Positions 1 to 6,203 of a DNA stretch of 6,203 bases are shown here, piece by piece (position 1 is the stretch's first letter; every line of letters begins with the position of its first letter). The DNA lies in the NCBI GenBank assembly GCA_946056455.1, contig CAMGJS010000062.1, positions 1 through 6,203 of the forward strand, given 5' to 3'. Made by a program: the position numbers and the translations under genes. Source of the DNA: an uncultured Clostridia bacterium (GTDB taxonomy: Bacteria; Bacillota; Clostridia; Oscillospirales; Ruminococcaceae). The notes beneath the pieces are model-generated. The model had not been told where the DNA came from. It saw only the letters and a program-made list of their open reading frames with translations, and did not search any database.

Positions 1-1870
1 GGTTGTTTTCGCACGCGCCGAAAATTTTGAGGAAAGTTCCGTTGCCCTGTCGTCTTATCGTGGGGACGGGTATTTTTTTCTTTCCGCAAAGATACTGTCC
101 CGTGAGGGATTTTTCGCACTTTTCAATTTCTTCAATCGGTCCTGCGCAGACAATCTCTCCGCCGTGAACACCTGCCCCCGGACCTACATCGACAATATAA
201 TCCGCCGCGCGCATAGTGTCCTCGTCGTGCTCGACAACGATAACTGTATTTCCTCCGTCACGGAGCTTTTTCAAGGTATCGATAAGCTTGTCGTTGTCCC
301 TCTGGTGCAGACCTATGCTCGGCTCGTCAAGAATATAAAGCACACCCACAAGCGCCGAGCCTATCTGCGTTGCAAGTCTGATACGCTGGCTCTCTCCGCC
401 CGAAAGCGTACCAGATGAGCGCGAAAGAGTGAGATAATCAAGTCCGACATTTTCAAGAAAGCCCAGCCTTGCGTTTATCTCCTTGATAATTCTTTCGCCT
501 ATCATCTGCTCTTTTTTTGTCAGTTTGAGATTTTTGAAAAAGTCAAGCATAGACTTTACCGACATATCGCAAAGTCGCATAATGTCCGCTCCGCCGACAG
601 TAACGGCAAGGCTTTCTCTTTTAAGTCTTTTTCCTCCGCAACATCTGCACTTTTCCTCGCTCATAACGGTAGCAATATCCTCTTTCGAGTATTCGCTGGT
701 GCTTTCTCTGTATCTTCTTTCAAGGTTGTTGATAACTCCCTCAAAATCGGAAAAATATGTGCTGTTGCTGTAATCTGTCGTGCGGTGAAGTTCAAGCTTT
801 TCTCCCTTTGTACCATAAAGAAAAATGTCAAGCACTTCGGGCGGAAGATTTTTCACGGGCTCGTCAAGAGATACCCCGTATTTTTCCGCAATAGCTTTAT
901 AATATGTCATAGCGATACTGCTCTCGTCAGCAACATTCCAGCCCGACGCTTTTATCGCTCCCTCTCTTATGGAAAGGTCCTTATTGGGAACAACAAGGTC
1001 GGGGTCCACTTTCTGAAAAACACCGAGCCCCATACATTCGGGGCAGGCTCCGAACGGGTTATTGAACGAGAACATTCTCGGCGAAAGTTCTTCGATAGAG
1101 ATATTATGTTCGGGGCAGGCATAGTTCTGCGAAAAGAGCAGTTCGCCCTCTCCGATAATATCAACAACAGCCGTTCCGCCCGAAATATTCATAACGGTTT
1201 CAAGGCTGTCGGCAAGACGGGTTTCAATTCCCTCTTTTACAACAAGTCTGTCAACAACGATTTCAATGCTGTGCTTTTTGTTCTTTTCAAGCTTTATTTC
1301 TTCCGAAAGGTCATACATATTTCCGTCGGCGCGCACTCTTACATATCCCGATTTTCTTGCTCGTTCAAGCTCTTTTGTATGCTCTCCCTTTCTGCCCTTT
1401 ACTATGGGAGCGAGAAGCTGAAGTTTTGTTCCCTCGGGGTAGCACATTATTCTGTCGACAATCTGGTCAACGGTCTGCTGTTTTATTTCTCTTCCGCATT
1501 CGGGACAATGGGGTATGCCGATGCGCGCATAGAGAAGTCTTAAATAGTCGTAAATTTCCGTCACCGTTCCGACAGTTGAACGAGGGTTTTTCGAGGTCGT
1601 TTTCTGGTCTATGGATATAGCGGGAGAAAGCCCCTCAATGCTGTCCACATCGGGCTTTTCCATCTGTCCCAGAAACATTCTTGCGTATGAAGAAAGGCTC
1701 TCCACATATCTTCGCTGACCGTCGGCATAAATGGTATCAAAGGCAAGGGACGACTTTCCCGAACCCGACACGCCCGTCATAACAACAAGGCTGTCGCGCG
1801 GAATGTCAAGATTTATGTTTTTAAGGTTATGCTCTCTTGCTCCCCTTATTATGATTTTATTTTCTCTCAT
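1..1870 (-). CDS. uvrA: UvrA, excinuclease ABC subunit A (N-terminal 623 residues, C-terminus beyond window)
   Basis: This is the ATPase that scans DNA for bulky lesions and loads UvrB in cytoplasmic nucleotide excision repair. My reading of the minus strand from ATG 1870 is open to the window edge and covers about two thirds of a family usually near 940 residues. Visible in order: Walker [10 protein letters not shown] (33-41), Q-loop Q89 in ISIDQKT, a CPEC pair (122-125), the UvrB-interaction-type segment [15 protein letters not shown] (152-166), a zinc site C252/H255/C276/C279, a second CxxC (408-411), the ABC signature LSGGESQR (489-496), Walker B LYILDEPS (511-518) and the H-loop H548. 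The last residues, GACENN, match the beginning of the second ABC module, so the cut falls between the two ATPase halves. The start follows AGAGG (1879-1883) with an 8-base spacer. It lies 23 bp downstream of uvrB and is presumably the last or a late gene of the radC-uvrB-uvrA operon. One zinc ligand is His where E. coli has Cys. Confidence 0.97.
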   Translation of the reverse strand, partial: MRENKIIIRGAREHNLKNINLDIPRDSLVVMTGVSGSGKSSLAFDTIYADGQRRYVESLSSYARMFLGQMEKPDVDSIEGLSPAISIDQKTTSKNPRSTVGTVTEIYDYLRLLYARIGIPHCPECGREIKQQTVDQIVDRIMCYPEGTKLQLLAPIVKGRKGEHTKELERARKSGYVRVRADGNMYDLSEEIKLEKNKKHSIEIVVDRLVVKEGIETRLADSLETVMNISGGTAVVDIIGEGELLFSQNYACPEHNISIEELSPRMFSFNNPFGACPECMGLGVFQKVDPDLVVPNKDLSIREGAIKASGWNVADESSIAMTYYKAIAEKYGVSLDEPVKNLPPEVLDIFLYGTKGEKLELHRTTDYSNSTYFSDFEGVINNLERRYRESTSEYSKEDIATVMSEEKCRCCGGKRLKRESLAVTVGGADIMRLCDMSVKSMLDFFKNLKLTKKEQMIGERIIKEINARLGFLENVGLDYLTLSRSSGTLSGGESQRIRLATQIGSALVGVLYILDEPSIGLHQRDNDKLIDTLKKLRDGGNTVIVVEHDEDTMRAADYIVDVGPGAGVHGGEIVCAGPIEEIEKCEKSLTGQYLCGKKKIPVPTIRRQGNGTFLKIFGACENN

Positions 1871-1893
1871 TTTTTCTTCCTCTTTTTATGAAC

Positions 1894-3867
1894 TTATTTC
1901 TTGCCCTTCGGCTCGCCTTTAAGCTCGGCAATTTTATCTCTAAGGAAAGCAGCGTGTTCAAATTCAAGCAGCTTTGCCGCCTCCTTCATCTGCTCGGTGA
2001 GAGTTTTTATGAGGCTTTCCTTTTCCTTTGAAGAAAGGTGTCGCCTGACTTCTTTCTCGGTTTCCTCCTTGCCCGTTATCTCAATAACATCTCTTATATC
2101 CTTGACGATAGTCTTAGGGACAATGTTATGCTCCTTGTTATAGGCAAGCTGAATTTCTCTTCTTCGCTCTGTTTCCGTGATAGCGTTTTCCATAGACCTT
2201 GTAACGCTGTCGGCGTACATTATCACCTTGCCTTCTGCGTTTCTTGCCGCTCTGCCTATTGTCTGAATAAGCGAACTTTCCGACCGCAAAAAGCCTTCCT
2301 TGTCCGCGTCAAGAATAGCGACAAGCGAAACCTCGGGCAAGTCAAGTCCCTCTCTCAAAAGGTTTATTCCCACAAGAACATCAAACTTGCCAAGCCTTAG
2401 ATCCCTGATAATTTCCATACGCTCGATGGTGTCTATGTCAAAGTGCATATACCGCACCTTTATGTCAAGCTTTTCAAGGAATGCGGTAAGATCCTCCGCC
2501 ATTTTTTTGGTGAGCGTTGTGATAAGCACTCTTTCGTGCTTTTCAACTCTCATATTTATCTCGGATACAAGGTCGTCTATCTGTCCCTCTGTGGGCTTGA
2601 CTATAATTTCAGGATCCACAAGTCCCGTCGGTCTTATAACCTGCTCTACTATCTGCGCCGATTTTTCCTTTTCAAGCTCGCCTGGGGTAGCGCTGACGAA
2701 TATCGCCTGATTGATATGGTCATAAAACTCGTCAAAGTTGAGCGGTCTGTTGTCATAAGCCGAGGGAAGTCTGAAACCATAGTCGATAAGTGTGGTCTTT
2801 CTTCCTCTGTCCCCTCCCCACATTCCTCTCACCTGCGGAAGCGTCACATGACTTTCATCGACGATAAGAAGAAAATCCTCGGGGAAGTGGTCTAAAAGAC
2901 AATAGGGCGTACTGCCCGCAGGTCTGCCCGAAAGTATTCTTGAATAGTTTTCTATTCCTTTACAGAAGCCTATCTCTTCAAGCATTTCAATGTCGTACTT
3001 TGTGCGCTGTTCTATTCTCTGCGCCTCGATGAGCTTTCCCTCGTCCTGAAAGAATTTTACACGCTCTCTCATTTCCGTTTCAATTTCTTCAACGGCGCGA
3101 TGCATCTTCGCTCTGTCAACGATATAGTGGCTTGCGGGATAAATCGCAACATGTTGCAGGGTGTTTATGACCTTTCCCGTTAAAACATGAATTTCCGATA
3201 TTCTGTCAATCTCGTCACCGAAGAATTCAACCCTTATTGCGTTTTCTGCGGAGCCTGCGGGGAATATCTCTACAACATCTCCCCTTACCCTGAACTTGTT
3301 TCTCACAAAGTTGACATCGTTTCTTTCATACTGGTCCTCCACAAGCTTTGCAAGAAGTTCATCTCTTGACATCTGCATACCTTTTCTGAGAGATATTACC
3401 ATATGACGATAATCCTCGGGACTTCCGAGAGAATAGATACACGAAACCGACGCAACGATTATAACATCTCGCCTTTCGGCAACGGCAAGGGTAGCAGAGT
3501 GCCTCAGCTTATCAATCTCGTCATTTATCGCGCTGTCCTTTTCAATATAGCTGTCGGTAGAGGGAATGTACGCTTCGGGCTGATAGTAGTCGTAATACGA
3601 GACAAAATACTCAACCGAATTGTTGGGGAAAAATTCCTTGAACTCGGAGCAAAGCTGAGCCGCAAGAATTTTGTTGTGCGCAAGGACAAGCGTGGGCTTA
3701 TTTACCCTTGCTATTACATTCGCCATGGTAAAGGTCTTGCCCGAACCCGTAACGCCCAGCAAGGTCTGTTCCTTCATTCCGCTGTTTATTCCGTCAACAA
3801 GTCTGTCTATCGCCTGCGGTTGGTCTCCGCTGGGTTTATACGGTGAAACAAGCTCAAATTTGTCCAT
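1894..3867 (-). CDS. uvrB: UvrB, excinuclease ABC subunit B
   Basis: UvrB is the damage-verification helicase-like ATPase. It is delivered to DNA by UvrA and then recruits the UvrC nuclease in nucleotide excision repair. The 657-residue product has normal family length. Visible in order: N-terminal [10 protein letters not shown] (11-20), Walker A GVTGSGKT (38-45), the aromatic beta-hairpin [12 protein letters not shown] (91-102) that clamps DNA, DEAD-like motif II VDESH (336-340), SATPGE (392-397), the helicase C-terminal block [16 protein letters not shown] (499-514), motif [11 protein letters not shown] (535-543), and a C-terminal UVR domain at about 616-650 that contacts UvrC. ATG 3867 is preferred because AGAGGTG lies 5 bases upstream and [16 protein letters not shown] is the family N-terminus. 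An in-frame ATG at 3909 would add 14 residues inside radC and has no comparable site. F476 in MHFDIDT replaces the usual Ser or His. Confidence 0.98.
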   Translation of the reverse strand: MDKFELVSPYKPSGDQPQAIDRLVDGINSGMKEQTLLGVTGSGKTFTMANVIARVNKPTLVLAHNKILAAQLCSEFKEFFPNNSVEYFVSYYDYYQPEAYIPSTDSYIEKDSAINDEIDKLRHSATLAVAERRDVIIVASVSCIYSLGSPEDYRHMVISLRKGMQMSRDELLAKLVEDQYERNDVNFVRNKFRVRGDVVEIFPAGSAENAIRVEFFGDEIDRISEIHVLTGKVINTLQHVAIYPASHYIVDRAKMHRAVEEIETEMRERVKFFQDEGKLIEAQRIEQRTKYDIEMLEEIGFCKGIENYSRILSGRPAGSTPYCLLDHFPEDFLLIVDESHVTLPQVRGMWGGDRGRKTTLIDYGFRLPSAYDNRPLNFDEFYDHINQAIFVSATPGELEKEKSAQIVEQVIRPTGLVDPEIIVKPTEGQIDDLVSEINMRVEKHERVLITTLTKKMAEDLTAFLEKLDIKVRYMHFDIDTIERMEIIRDLRLGKFDVLVGINLLREGLDLPEVSLVAILDADKEGFLRSESSLIQTIGRAARNAEGKVIMYADSVTRSMENAITETERRREIQLAYNKEHNIVPKTIVKDIRDVIEITGKEETEKEVRRHLSSKEKESLIKTLTEQMKEAAKLLEFEHAAFLRDKIAELKGEPKGKK

Positions 3868-3872
3868 AAATG

Positions 3873-3879
3873 CACCTCT
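3873..3879 (-). promoter_or_regulatory. uvrB ribosome binding site overlapping the radC stop codon
   Basis: AGAGGTG sits 5 bases before ATG 3867 and shares two bases with the radC TAG stop (3878-3880), so on the minus strand it reads TAGAGGTGCATTTATG. This fixes the uvrB start. The overlap also suggests that ribosomes finishing radC help initiate uvrB (translational coupling), which is an inference. Confidence 0.85.
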
Positions 3880-4567
3880 ATTCCATAAACGAAAAATGTC
3901 CGTTCTCATACATCGAATAAGCGTCCTTACCCGAACAGATTATGTGGTCGAGAAGATATATCCCCACCCCCGAAAGTCCCCTATATATCTTTGTCGTTGC
4001 GGCAATATCCTCGGGTGACGGTCTTGCCTCTCCGTTGGGATGATTATGCGCCATGACAACGCTTTCGGAATTATCCGAAAAGCAGACCTCCACAATCTTT
4101 CTTATATTCACGGGGGTAATGCTCAGTCCTCCCCTTGAAACAACATGGTTGCCTATAACATTCAACTTGTCGTCAAGGGTGACAAGGTGAATTTCTTCTT
4201 CGCGCGTTCCGATAAAATCCTTGACAAAATATTCTCTCAGCTTGTCTGTTGTGTCAAGCTCGGTGAACTTTTCGTCCTGCACTTCGTATATCTTTAAAAG
4301 AGAAACCATCATTTTAAGAAAAGTCACACCGTTTGAGCCTAAACCCTTTATCTTTTCAAGCTCCTCCGCTTTTGCGTCAAGCACTCCCCTTACGCTACCG
4401 AATCTGTCGATAAGAGCGTGGGCGATTTCGTTGGTATTTCCTCTCGGTATGGCGTAAAACAAAAGAAGCTCGATAATTTCGTGTTCTTCAAAGGTCGAAA
4501 GACCGTTTGTCAGAAATTTATTTCTCAGCCTTTCACGGTGACCTTCGTGCGGTGAACGCTCCGCCAT
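3878..4567 (-). CDS. radC: RadC/JAB-domain protein (UPF0758 family)
   Basis: This is a 229-residue RadC-family protein. The family has a JAMM/MPN metalloprotease-like fold, but its biochemical role is unsettled; the historical link to DNA repair in E. coli radC mutants was later attributed to another gene. The N-terminal part (about 5-65) carries the RadC pattern with [20 protein letters not shown] (27-46). A helix-hairpin-helix-like segment [10 protein letters not shown] follows (71-80). The JAB domain occupies about 103-229 and shows AHNHPNG (173-179) then PSPED (183-187), giving the HxH-x10-D metal motif H174/H176/D187. LLDHII (205-210) is the other family hallmark. ATG 4567 is chosen over ATG 4573 because GGGAGG is 7 bases from the former and only 1 from the latter. 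It is first in the operon, 10 bp before uvrB, under a probable SOS promoter. This context supports a repair-related role but does not prove one. Confidence 0.95.
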   Translation of the reverse strand: MAERSPHEGHRERLRNKFLTNGLSTFEEHEIIELLLFYAIPRGNTNEIAHALIDRFGSVRGVLDAKAEELEKIKGLGSNGVTFLKMMVSLLKIYEVQDEKFTELDTTDKLREYFVKDFIGTREEEIHLVTLDDKLNVIGNHVVSRGGLSITPVNIRKIVEVCFSDNSESVVMAHNHPNGEARPSPEDIAATTKIYRGLSGVGIYLLDHIICSGKDAYSMYENGHFSFME

Positions 4568-4574
4568 AACCATT

Positions 4575-4580
4575 CCTCCC
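4575..4580 (-). promoter_or_regulatory. radC ribosome binding site
   Basis: GGGAGG is 7 bases upstream of ATG 4567 but only 1 base from the in-frame ATG at 4573. The spacing therefore favours a protein beginning [10 protein letters not shown] rather than MVMAERS. Confidence 0.8.
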
Positions 4581-4585
4581 TTTAC

Positions 4586-4599
4586 AGAACATATATTCT
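4586..4599 (-). promoter_or_regulatory. Putative LexA (DinR) box in the radC-uvrB-uvrA promoter
   Basis: On the minus strand this reads AGAATATATGTTCT, a 14-bp palindrome with one mismatched pair. Its core GAAT-ATAT-GTTC differs from the Gram-positive LexA/DinR core GAAC-N4-GTTC at a single base. It immediately abuts the -10 hexamer and would cover the expected transcription start near 4593, where a repressor would block initiation. uvrB-uvrA is a known SOS target in Bacillus subtilis, so both sequence and context support the call. AT-rich promoter DNA can produce such matches by chance, so the site remains a prediction. Confidence 0.72.
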
Positions 4600-4628
4600 A
4601 TTATACCACATATTTTATATAAAGTAAA
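4600..4628 (-). promoter_or_regulatory. Sigma-A promoter of the radC-uvrB-uvrA operon
   Basis: On the minus strand, -35 TTTACT (4623-4628) and a perfect -10 TATAAT (4600-4605) are separated by 17 bp. The three bases before the -10 are TGG, giving an extended -10. Transcription should start near 4593, leaving a leader of roughly 25 nt before radC that contains the GGGAGG site. Confidence 0.82.
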
Positions 4629-4647
4629 GATTTTTTGCATATCCTTA

Positions 4648-4676
4648 TTGAAAAAATCATTGCGATACTGTAAAAT
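4648..4676 (+). promoter_or_regulatory. Sigma-A promoter of the RluA-family gene
   Basis: -35 TTGAAA (4648-4653) and -10 TAAAAT (4671-4676) are separated by exactly 17 bp. Transcription should start around 4683, just ahead of the AAAGGGTGA ribosome binding site. The element points away from the radC promoter, with 19 bp between the two -35 hexamers, making a compact divergent promoter pair. It overlaps the two upstream in-frame start codons at 4648 and 4675, which argues against their use. Confidence 0.68.
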
Positions 4677-4684
4677 GTTAACCG

Positions 4685-4693
4685 AAAGGGTGA
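4685..4693 (+). promoter_or_regulatory. Ribosome binding site that sets the rluA-like start at TTG 4699
   Basis: AAAGGGTGA resembles the anti-16S consensus with a short deletion (AAAGGAGGTGA) and lies 5 bases before TTG 4699. No purine-rich site is seen before the in-frame TTG 4648 or ATG 4675. Confidence 0.65.
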
Positions 4694-4698
4694 AAAGC

Positions 4699-5655
4699 TT
4701 GAGGGAATTTAAAATAAATAAAAACGACAGCGGTCAGCGCGTTGACAAGTTTATAGAAAAGGCGGTAAAAAATCTGCCGAAAAGTCTTTTGTATAAATAT
4801 ATAAGAACAAAGCGTATAAAGCTTAACGGAAAAAGATGTGAAATCTCAACAAGGCTTGAAGAAAACGACATTTTACAGCTTTACATCAACGATGAATTTT
4901 TTGAAAACGGCAGTACAGAGCAGGATTTTCTCTCAGTTTCCTCAAAGATAGATATAGTCTATGAGGACGAAAATATACTGCTTGTCAACAAAAAATGCGG
5001 AGAAGTCGTTCACGAGGACGATGACAATTCGACTGACACTCTTATAAACCGAATAAAGCACTATCTTTATGAAAAAGGCGAATACAATCCCGAAAACGAA
5101 AATTCCTTTGCCCCGGCACTCTGCAACAGACTTGACCGCAACACCGAGGGCATTGTCATATCGGCAAAAAACGCAGAGGCGCTACGCATTTTAAATCAGA
5201 AAGTCAAGGACAGAGAGCTGAAAAAAGAGTACCTCTGCGTGACTATTGCTCCTCCGCCGAAAAAAAGCGACATCGCAACAGCGTATCTTAAAAAGGACGA
5301 AAAAAACAACAAGGTTTTTATCAGCGACAAAAAAACTCCCGACAACAAAACTATTGTCACAAAATATGAGCTTCTTGAACAGAGAGGAAATCTTTGCCTT
5401 TTAAACATAGAACTTATCACGGGCAGAACCCATCAGATAAGGGCACATATGGCATATCTGGGCGCTCCGCTTTTAGGCGACGGAAAATACGGGATAAACA
5501 AGGTGAACCGTGAATATTCTGTAAAGACGCAGGCATTGTGCGCTTATAAGCTGACATTCGATTTTAAGACCGACGGCGGTATATTATCATATCTTGACAA
5601 AAAAACCTTTCGGGTTGACAATGTATGGTTTTTGAAGAAATTTTTCGGTAAATAA
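4699..5655 (+). CDS. RluA-family RNA pseudouridine synthase (RluC/RluD-like)
   Basis: The enzyme converts specific uridines in RNA, most likely 23S rRNA, to pseudouridine; the target site cannot be told from sequence. From TTG 4699 it is 318 residues, normal for the group. An N-terminal S4 RNA-binding domain (about 10-62) contains QRVDKF (13-18) and a KRIKLNG segment (38-44). The catalytic domain (about 84-315) opens with IVYEDENILLVNKK (86-99) and carries NRLDRNTEG (143-151) with D146 as expected nucleophile, followed by TGRTHQIRAHM (241-251) and PLLGDGKYG (257-265). The family's usual HRLDxxTSG is altered to N143 and E150. In-frame alternatives at 4648 (335 aa) and 4675 (326 aa) lack ribosome binding sites and coincide with promoter hexamers. 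The gene is visibly richer in A and in lysine codons than the repair operon. It is divergent from radC and appears monocistronic. Family call is firm; start is moderately sure. Confidence 0.93.
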   Translation: MREFKINKNDSGQRVDKFIEKAVKNLPKSLLYKYIRTKRIKLNGKRCEISTRLEENDILQLYINDEFFENGSTEQDFLSVSSKIDIVYEDENILLVNKKCGEVVHEDDDNSTDTLINRIKHYLYEKGEYNPENENSFAPALCNRLDRNTEGIVISAKNAEALRILNQKVKDRELKKEYLCVTIAPPPKKSDIATAYLKKDEKNNKVFISDKKTPDNKTIVTKYELLEQRGNLCLLNIELITGRTHQIRAHMAYLGAPLLGDGKYGINKVNREYSVKTQALCAYKLTFDFKTDGGILSYLDKKTFRVDNVWFLKKFFGK

Positions 5656-5666
5656 GTCGGATAATC

Positions 5667-5708
5667 ACAAAATATCAAAAAAATATTAAAAAACTATTGA
5701 TTTTTTGT
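5667..5708. repeat. AT-rich imperfect inverted repeat between the pseudouridine synthase and PHP genes
   Basis: Arms ACAAAATATCA (5667-5677) and TGATTTTTTGT (5698-5708) pair over 11 bp with one mismatch around a 20-nt loop. The right arm covers the -35 of the PHP gene promoter, so an operator or a weak stop for the upstream gene is conceivable. The stem is almost pure A/T and lacks the GC core of an intrinsic terminator, so chance is a real alternative. No convincing terminator was found elsewhere in 5656-5779. Confidence 0.3.
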
Positions 5709-5725
5709 CGGTTTTGCTGTATAAT
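5697..5725 (+). promoter_or_regulatory. Sigma-A promoter of the PHP-domain gene
   Basis: -35 TTGATT (5697-5702) and a perfect -10 TATAAT (5720-5725) are separated by 17 bp. Transcription should start near 5732, giving a leader of about 48 nt with no evident structured element before the AGGAGG site. Confidence 0.75.
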
Positions 5726-5779
5726 ATGTATGGGCTTATTTTTGCAAAGTAAAACGGAATATAATCAGGAGGCACTTGT

Positions 5780-6203
5780 ATGAGAGGCGATTTACACTGT
5801 CACACCACTTTATCCGACGGTTCTTTGGGCATTGAAGATATCATTATGCAGGCAAAGAGAACAGGCATTGATATCATTTCTCTTACCGACCACGACACTA
5901 TGGCAAGCTTTTCGAGAGCTCCCGTTCTCGGTGAACGCTACGGCGTTAAGGTAATACCCGGAGTTGAGCTTTCGACCTGGGATAAAAAAAGACAGAGTAA
6001 GGTTCATATTCTCTGCTATGCTCCGCAGAAGCCCGACCGTCTTGAAGGGCTCTGCCTTAAATCCTGCGATATAAGACGCGATTGCGCAAAGCAGATGGTT
6101 GAAAATGTTATGAAACGCTACCCCATAACCGTCGAGAGCGTTACAAAATACGCAACGGGCAGTAAGAGTATCTTCAAACAGCACATTATGCGCGCGCTCA
6201 TTG
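5780..6203 (+). CDS. PHP-domain metal-dependent phosphoesterase (N-terminal 141 residues, C-terminus beyond window)
   Basis: PHP (polymerase and histidinol phosphatase) proteins are metal-dependent phosphoesterases. Stand-alone members related to E. coli RNase AM (formerly YciV) act on nucleotides or RNA 5' ends; which substrate this one uses is unknown. Metal-binding motifs are visible in order: HCHTTLSDGS (6-15) with H6 and H8, SLTDHDT (34-40) with D37 and H38, PGVELST (60-66) with E63, VHILCY (75-80) with H76, and KQHIMRAL (133-140) with H135. There is no signal peptide or membrane segment, so it should be cytoplasmic. ATG 5780 follows a consensus AGGAGG (5767-5772) with a 7-base spacer. 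The 124-bp gap and its own promoter suggest it is expressed separately from the upstream pseudouridine synthase. Cysteines C92, C96 and C102 cluster in the helical insertion after motif H76. Confidence 0.92.
   Translation, partial: MRGDLHCHTTLSDGSLGIEDIIMQAKRTGIDIISLTDHDTMASFSRAPVLGERYGVKVIPGVELSTWDKKRQSKVHILCYAPQKPDRLEGLCLKSCDIRRDCAKQMVENVMKRYPITVESVTKYATGSKSIFKQHIMRALI

Noticed and set aside
785..1543. A 252-codon plus-strand open frame
   Set aside because: It lies antisense to uvrA, whose minus-strand reading shows unbroken UvrA motifs. The translation is a Ser/Phe-rich string with no recognisable domain and has no ribosome binding site.
2300..3846. Several plus-strand open frames of 60 to 150 codons opposite uvrB
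   Set aside because: They mirror the codon pattern of uvrB, overlap each other in different frames and show no domain or ribosome binding site.
3868..3909. A 14-residue N-terminal extension of UvrB starting at ATG 3909
   Set aside because: It would overlap radC by 32 bp, lacks a well-placed ribosome binding site, and family members begin near [14 protein letters not shown].
5656..5719. Possible intrinsic terminator after the pseudouridine synthase
   Set aside because: A T-run is present at 5701-5706, but the only preceding pairing is A/T with no GC stem, so it does not qualify.
5810..6184. A 124-codon minus-strand open frame opposite the PHP gene
   Set aside because: The plus strand here encodes all PHP metal motifs behind a consensus ribosome binding site; the antisense frame has neither promoter nor motif.
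1..6203. An undescribed defence, mobile or secretion system
   Set aside because: Every gene belongs to a well-known housekeeping family, and no direct repeats, transposase, toxin-antitoxin pair, tRNA junction or structured RNA was found.

Overview
The window is ordinary chromosomal DNA of a low-to-moderate GC Gram-positive bacterium. The best guess is class Clostridia, probably a gut Oscillospiraceae/Ruminococcaceae-type organism. The guess rests on the uvrB-uvrA gene order, strong AGGAGG-type ribosome binding sites, promoters matching the vegetative sigma-A consensus, a Firmicutes-type LexA box and the style of the proteins. No mobile element, CRISPR array, RNA gene or defence system was seen, and I do not see an undescribed system here.

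Minus strand, positions 1-4628: a compact DNA-repair operon transcribed leftward in the order radC, uvrB, uvrA. Its promoter (-35 TTTACT, 17-bp spacer, extended -10 TGG-TATAAT) lies at 4600-4628. Directly abutting the -10 is the imperfect palindrome AGAATATATGTTCT, one base away from the Gram-positive LexA/DinR core GAAC-N4-GTTC, so the operon is probably SOS-induced. radC and uvrB are 10 bp apart with the uvrB ribosome binding site overlapping the radC stop codon; uvrB and uvrA are 23 bp apart. UvrA and UvrB form the damage-recognition and loading stage of nucleotide excision repair. uvrA runs off the left edge after its first ABC module.

Plus strand, positions 4648-5655: a divergently transcribed RluA-family pseudouridine synthase with its own promoter (TTGAAA-17-TAAAAT). 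The most likely start is a TTG at 4699; the earlier in-frame TTG (4648) and ATG (4675) fall inside the promoter hexamers.

Plus strand, positions 5697-6203: after a 124-bp AT-rich spacer with its own promoter (TTGATT-17-TATAAT), a PHP-domain metal-dependent phosphoesterase begins at 5780 behind a consensus AGGAGG site and runs off the right edge.

Most useful observations: the putative LexA box, which places the poorly understood radC gene in an SOS-type operon with uvrBA; the reassigned rluA start; and several small departures from family consensus in UvrA, UvrB and the pseudouridine synthase.
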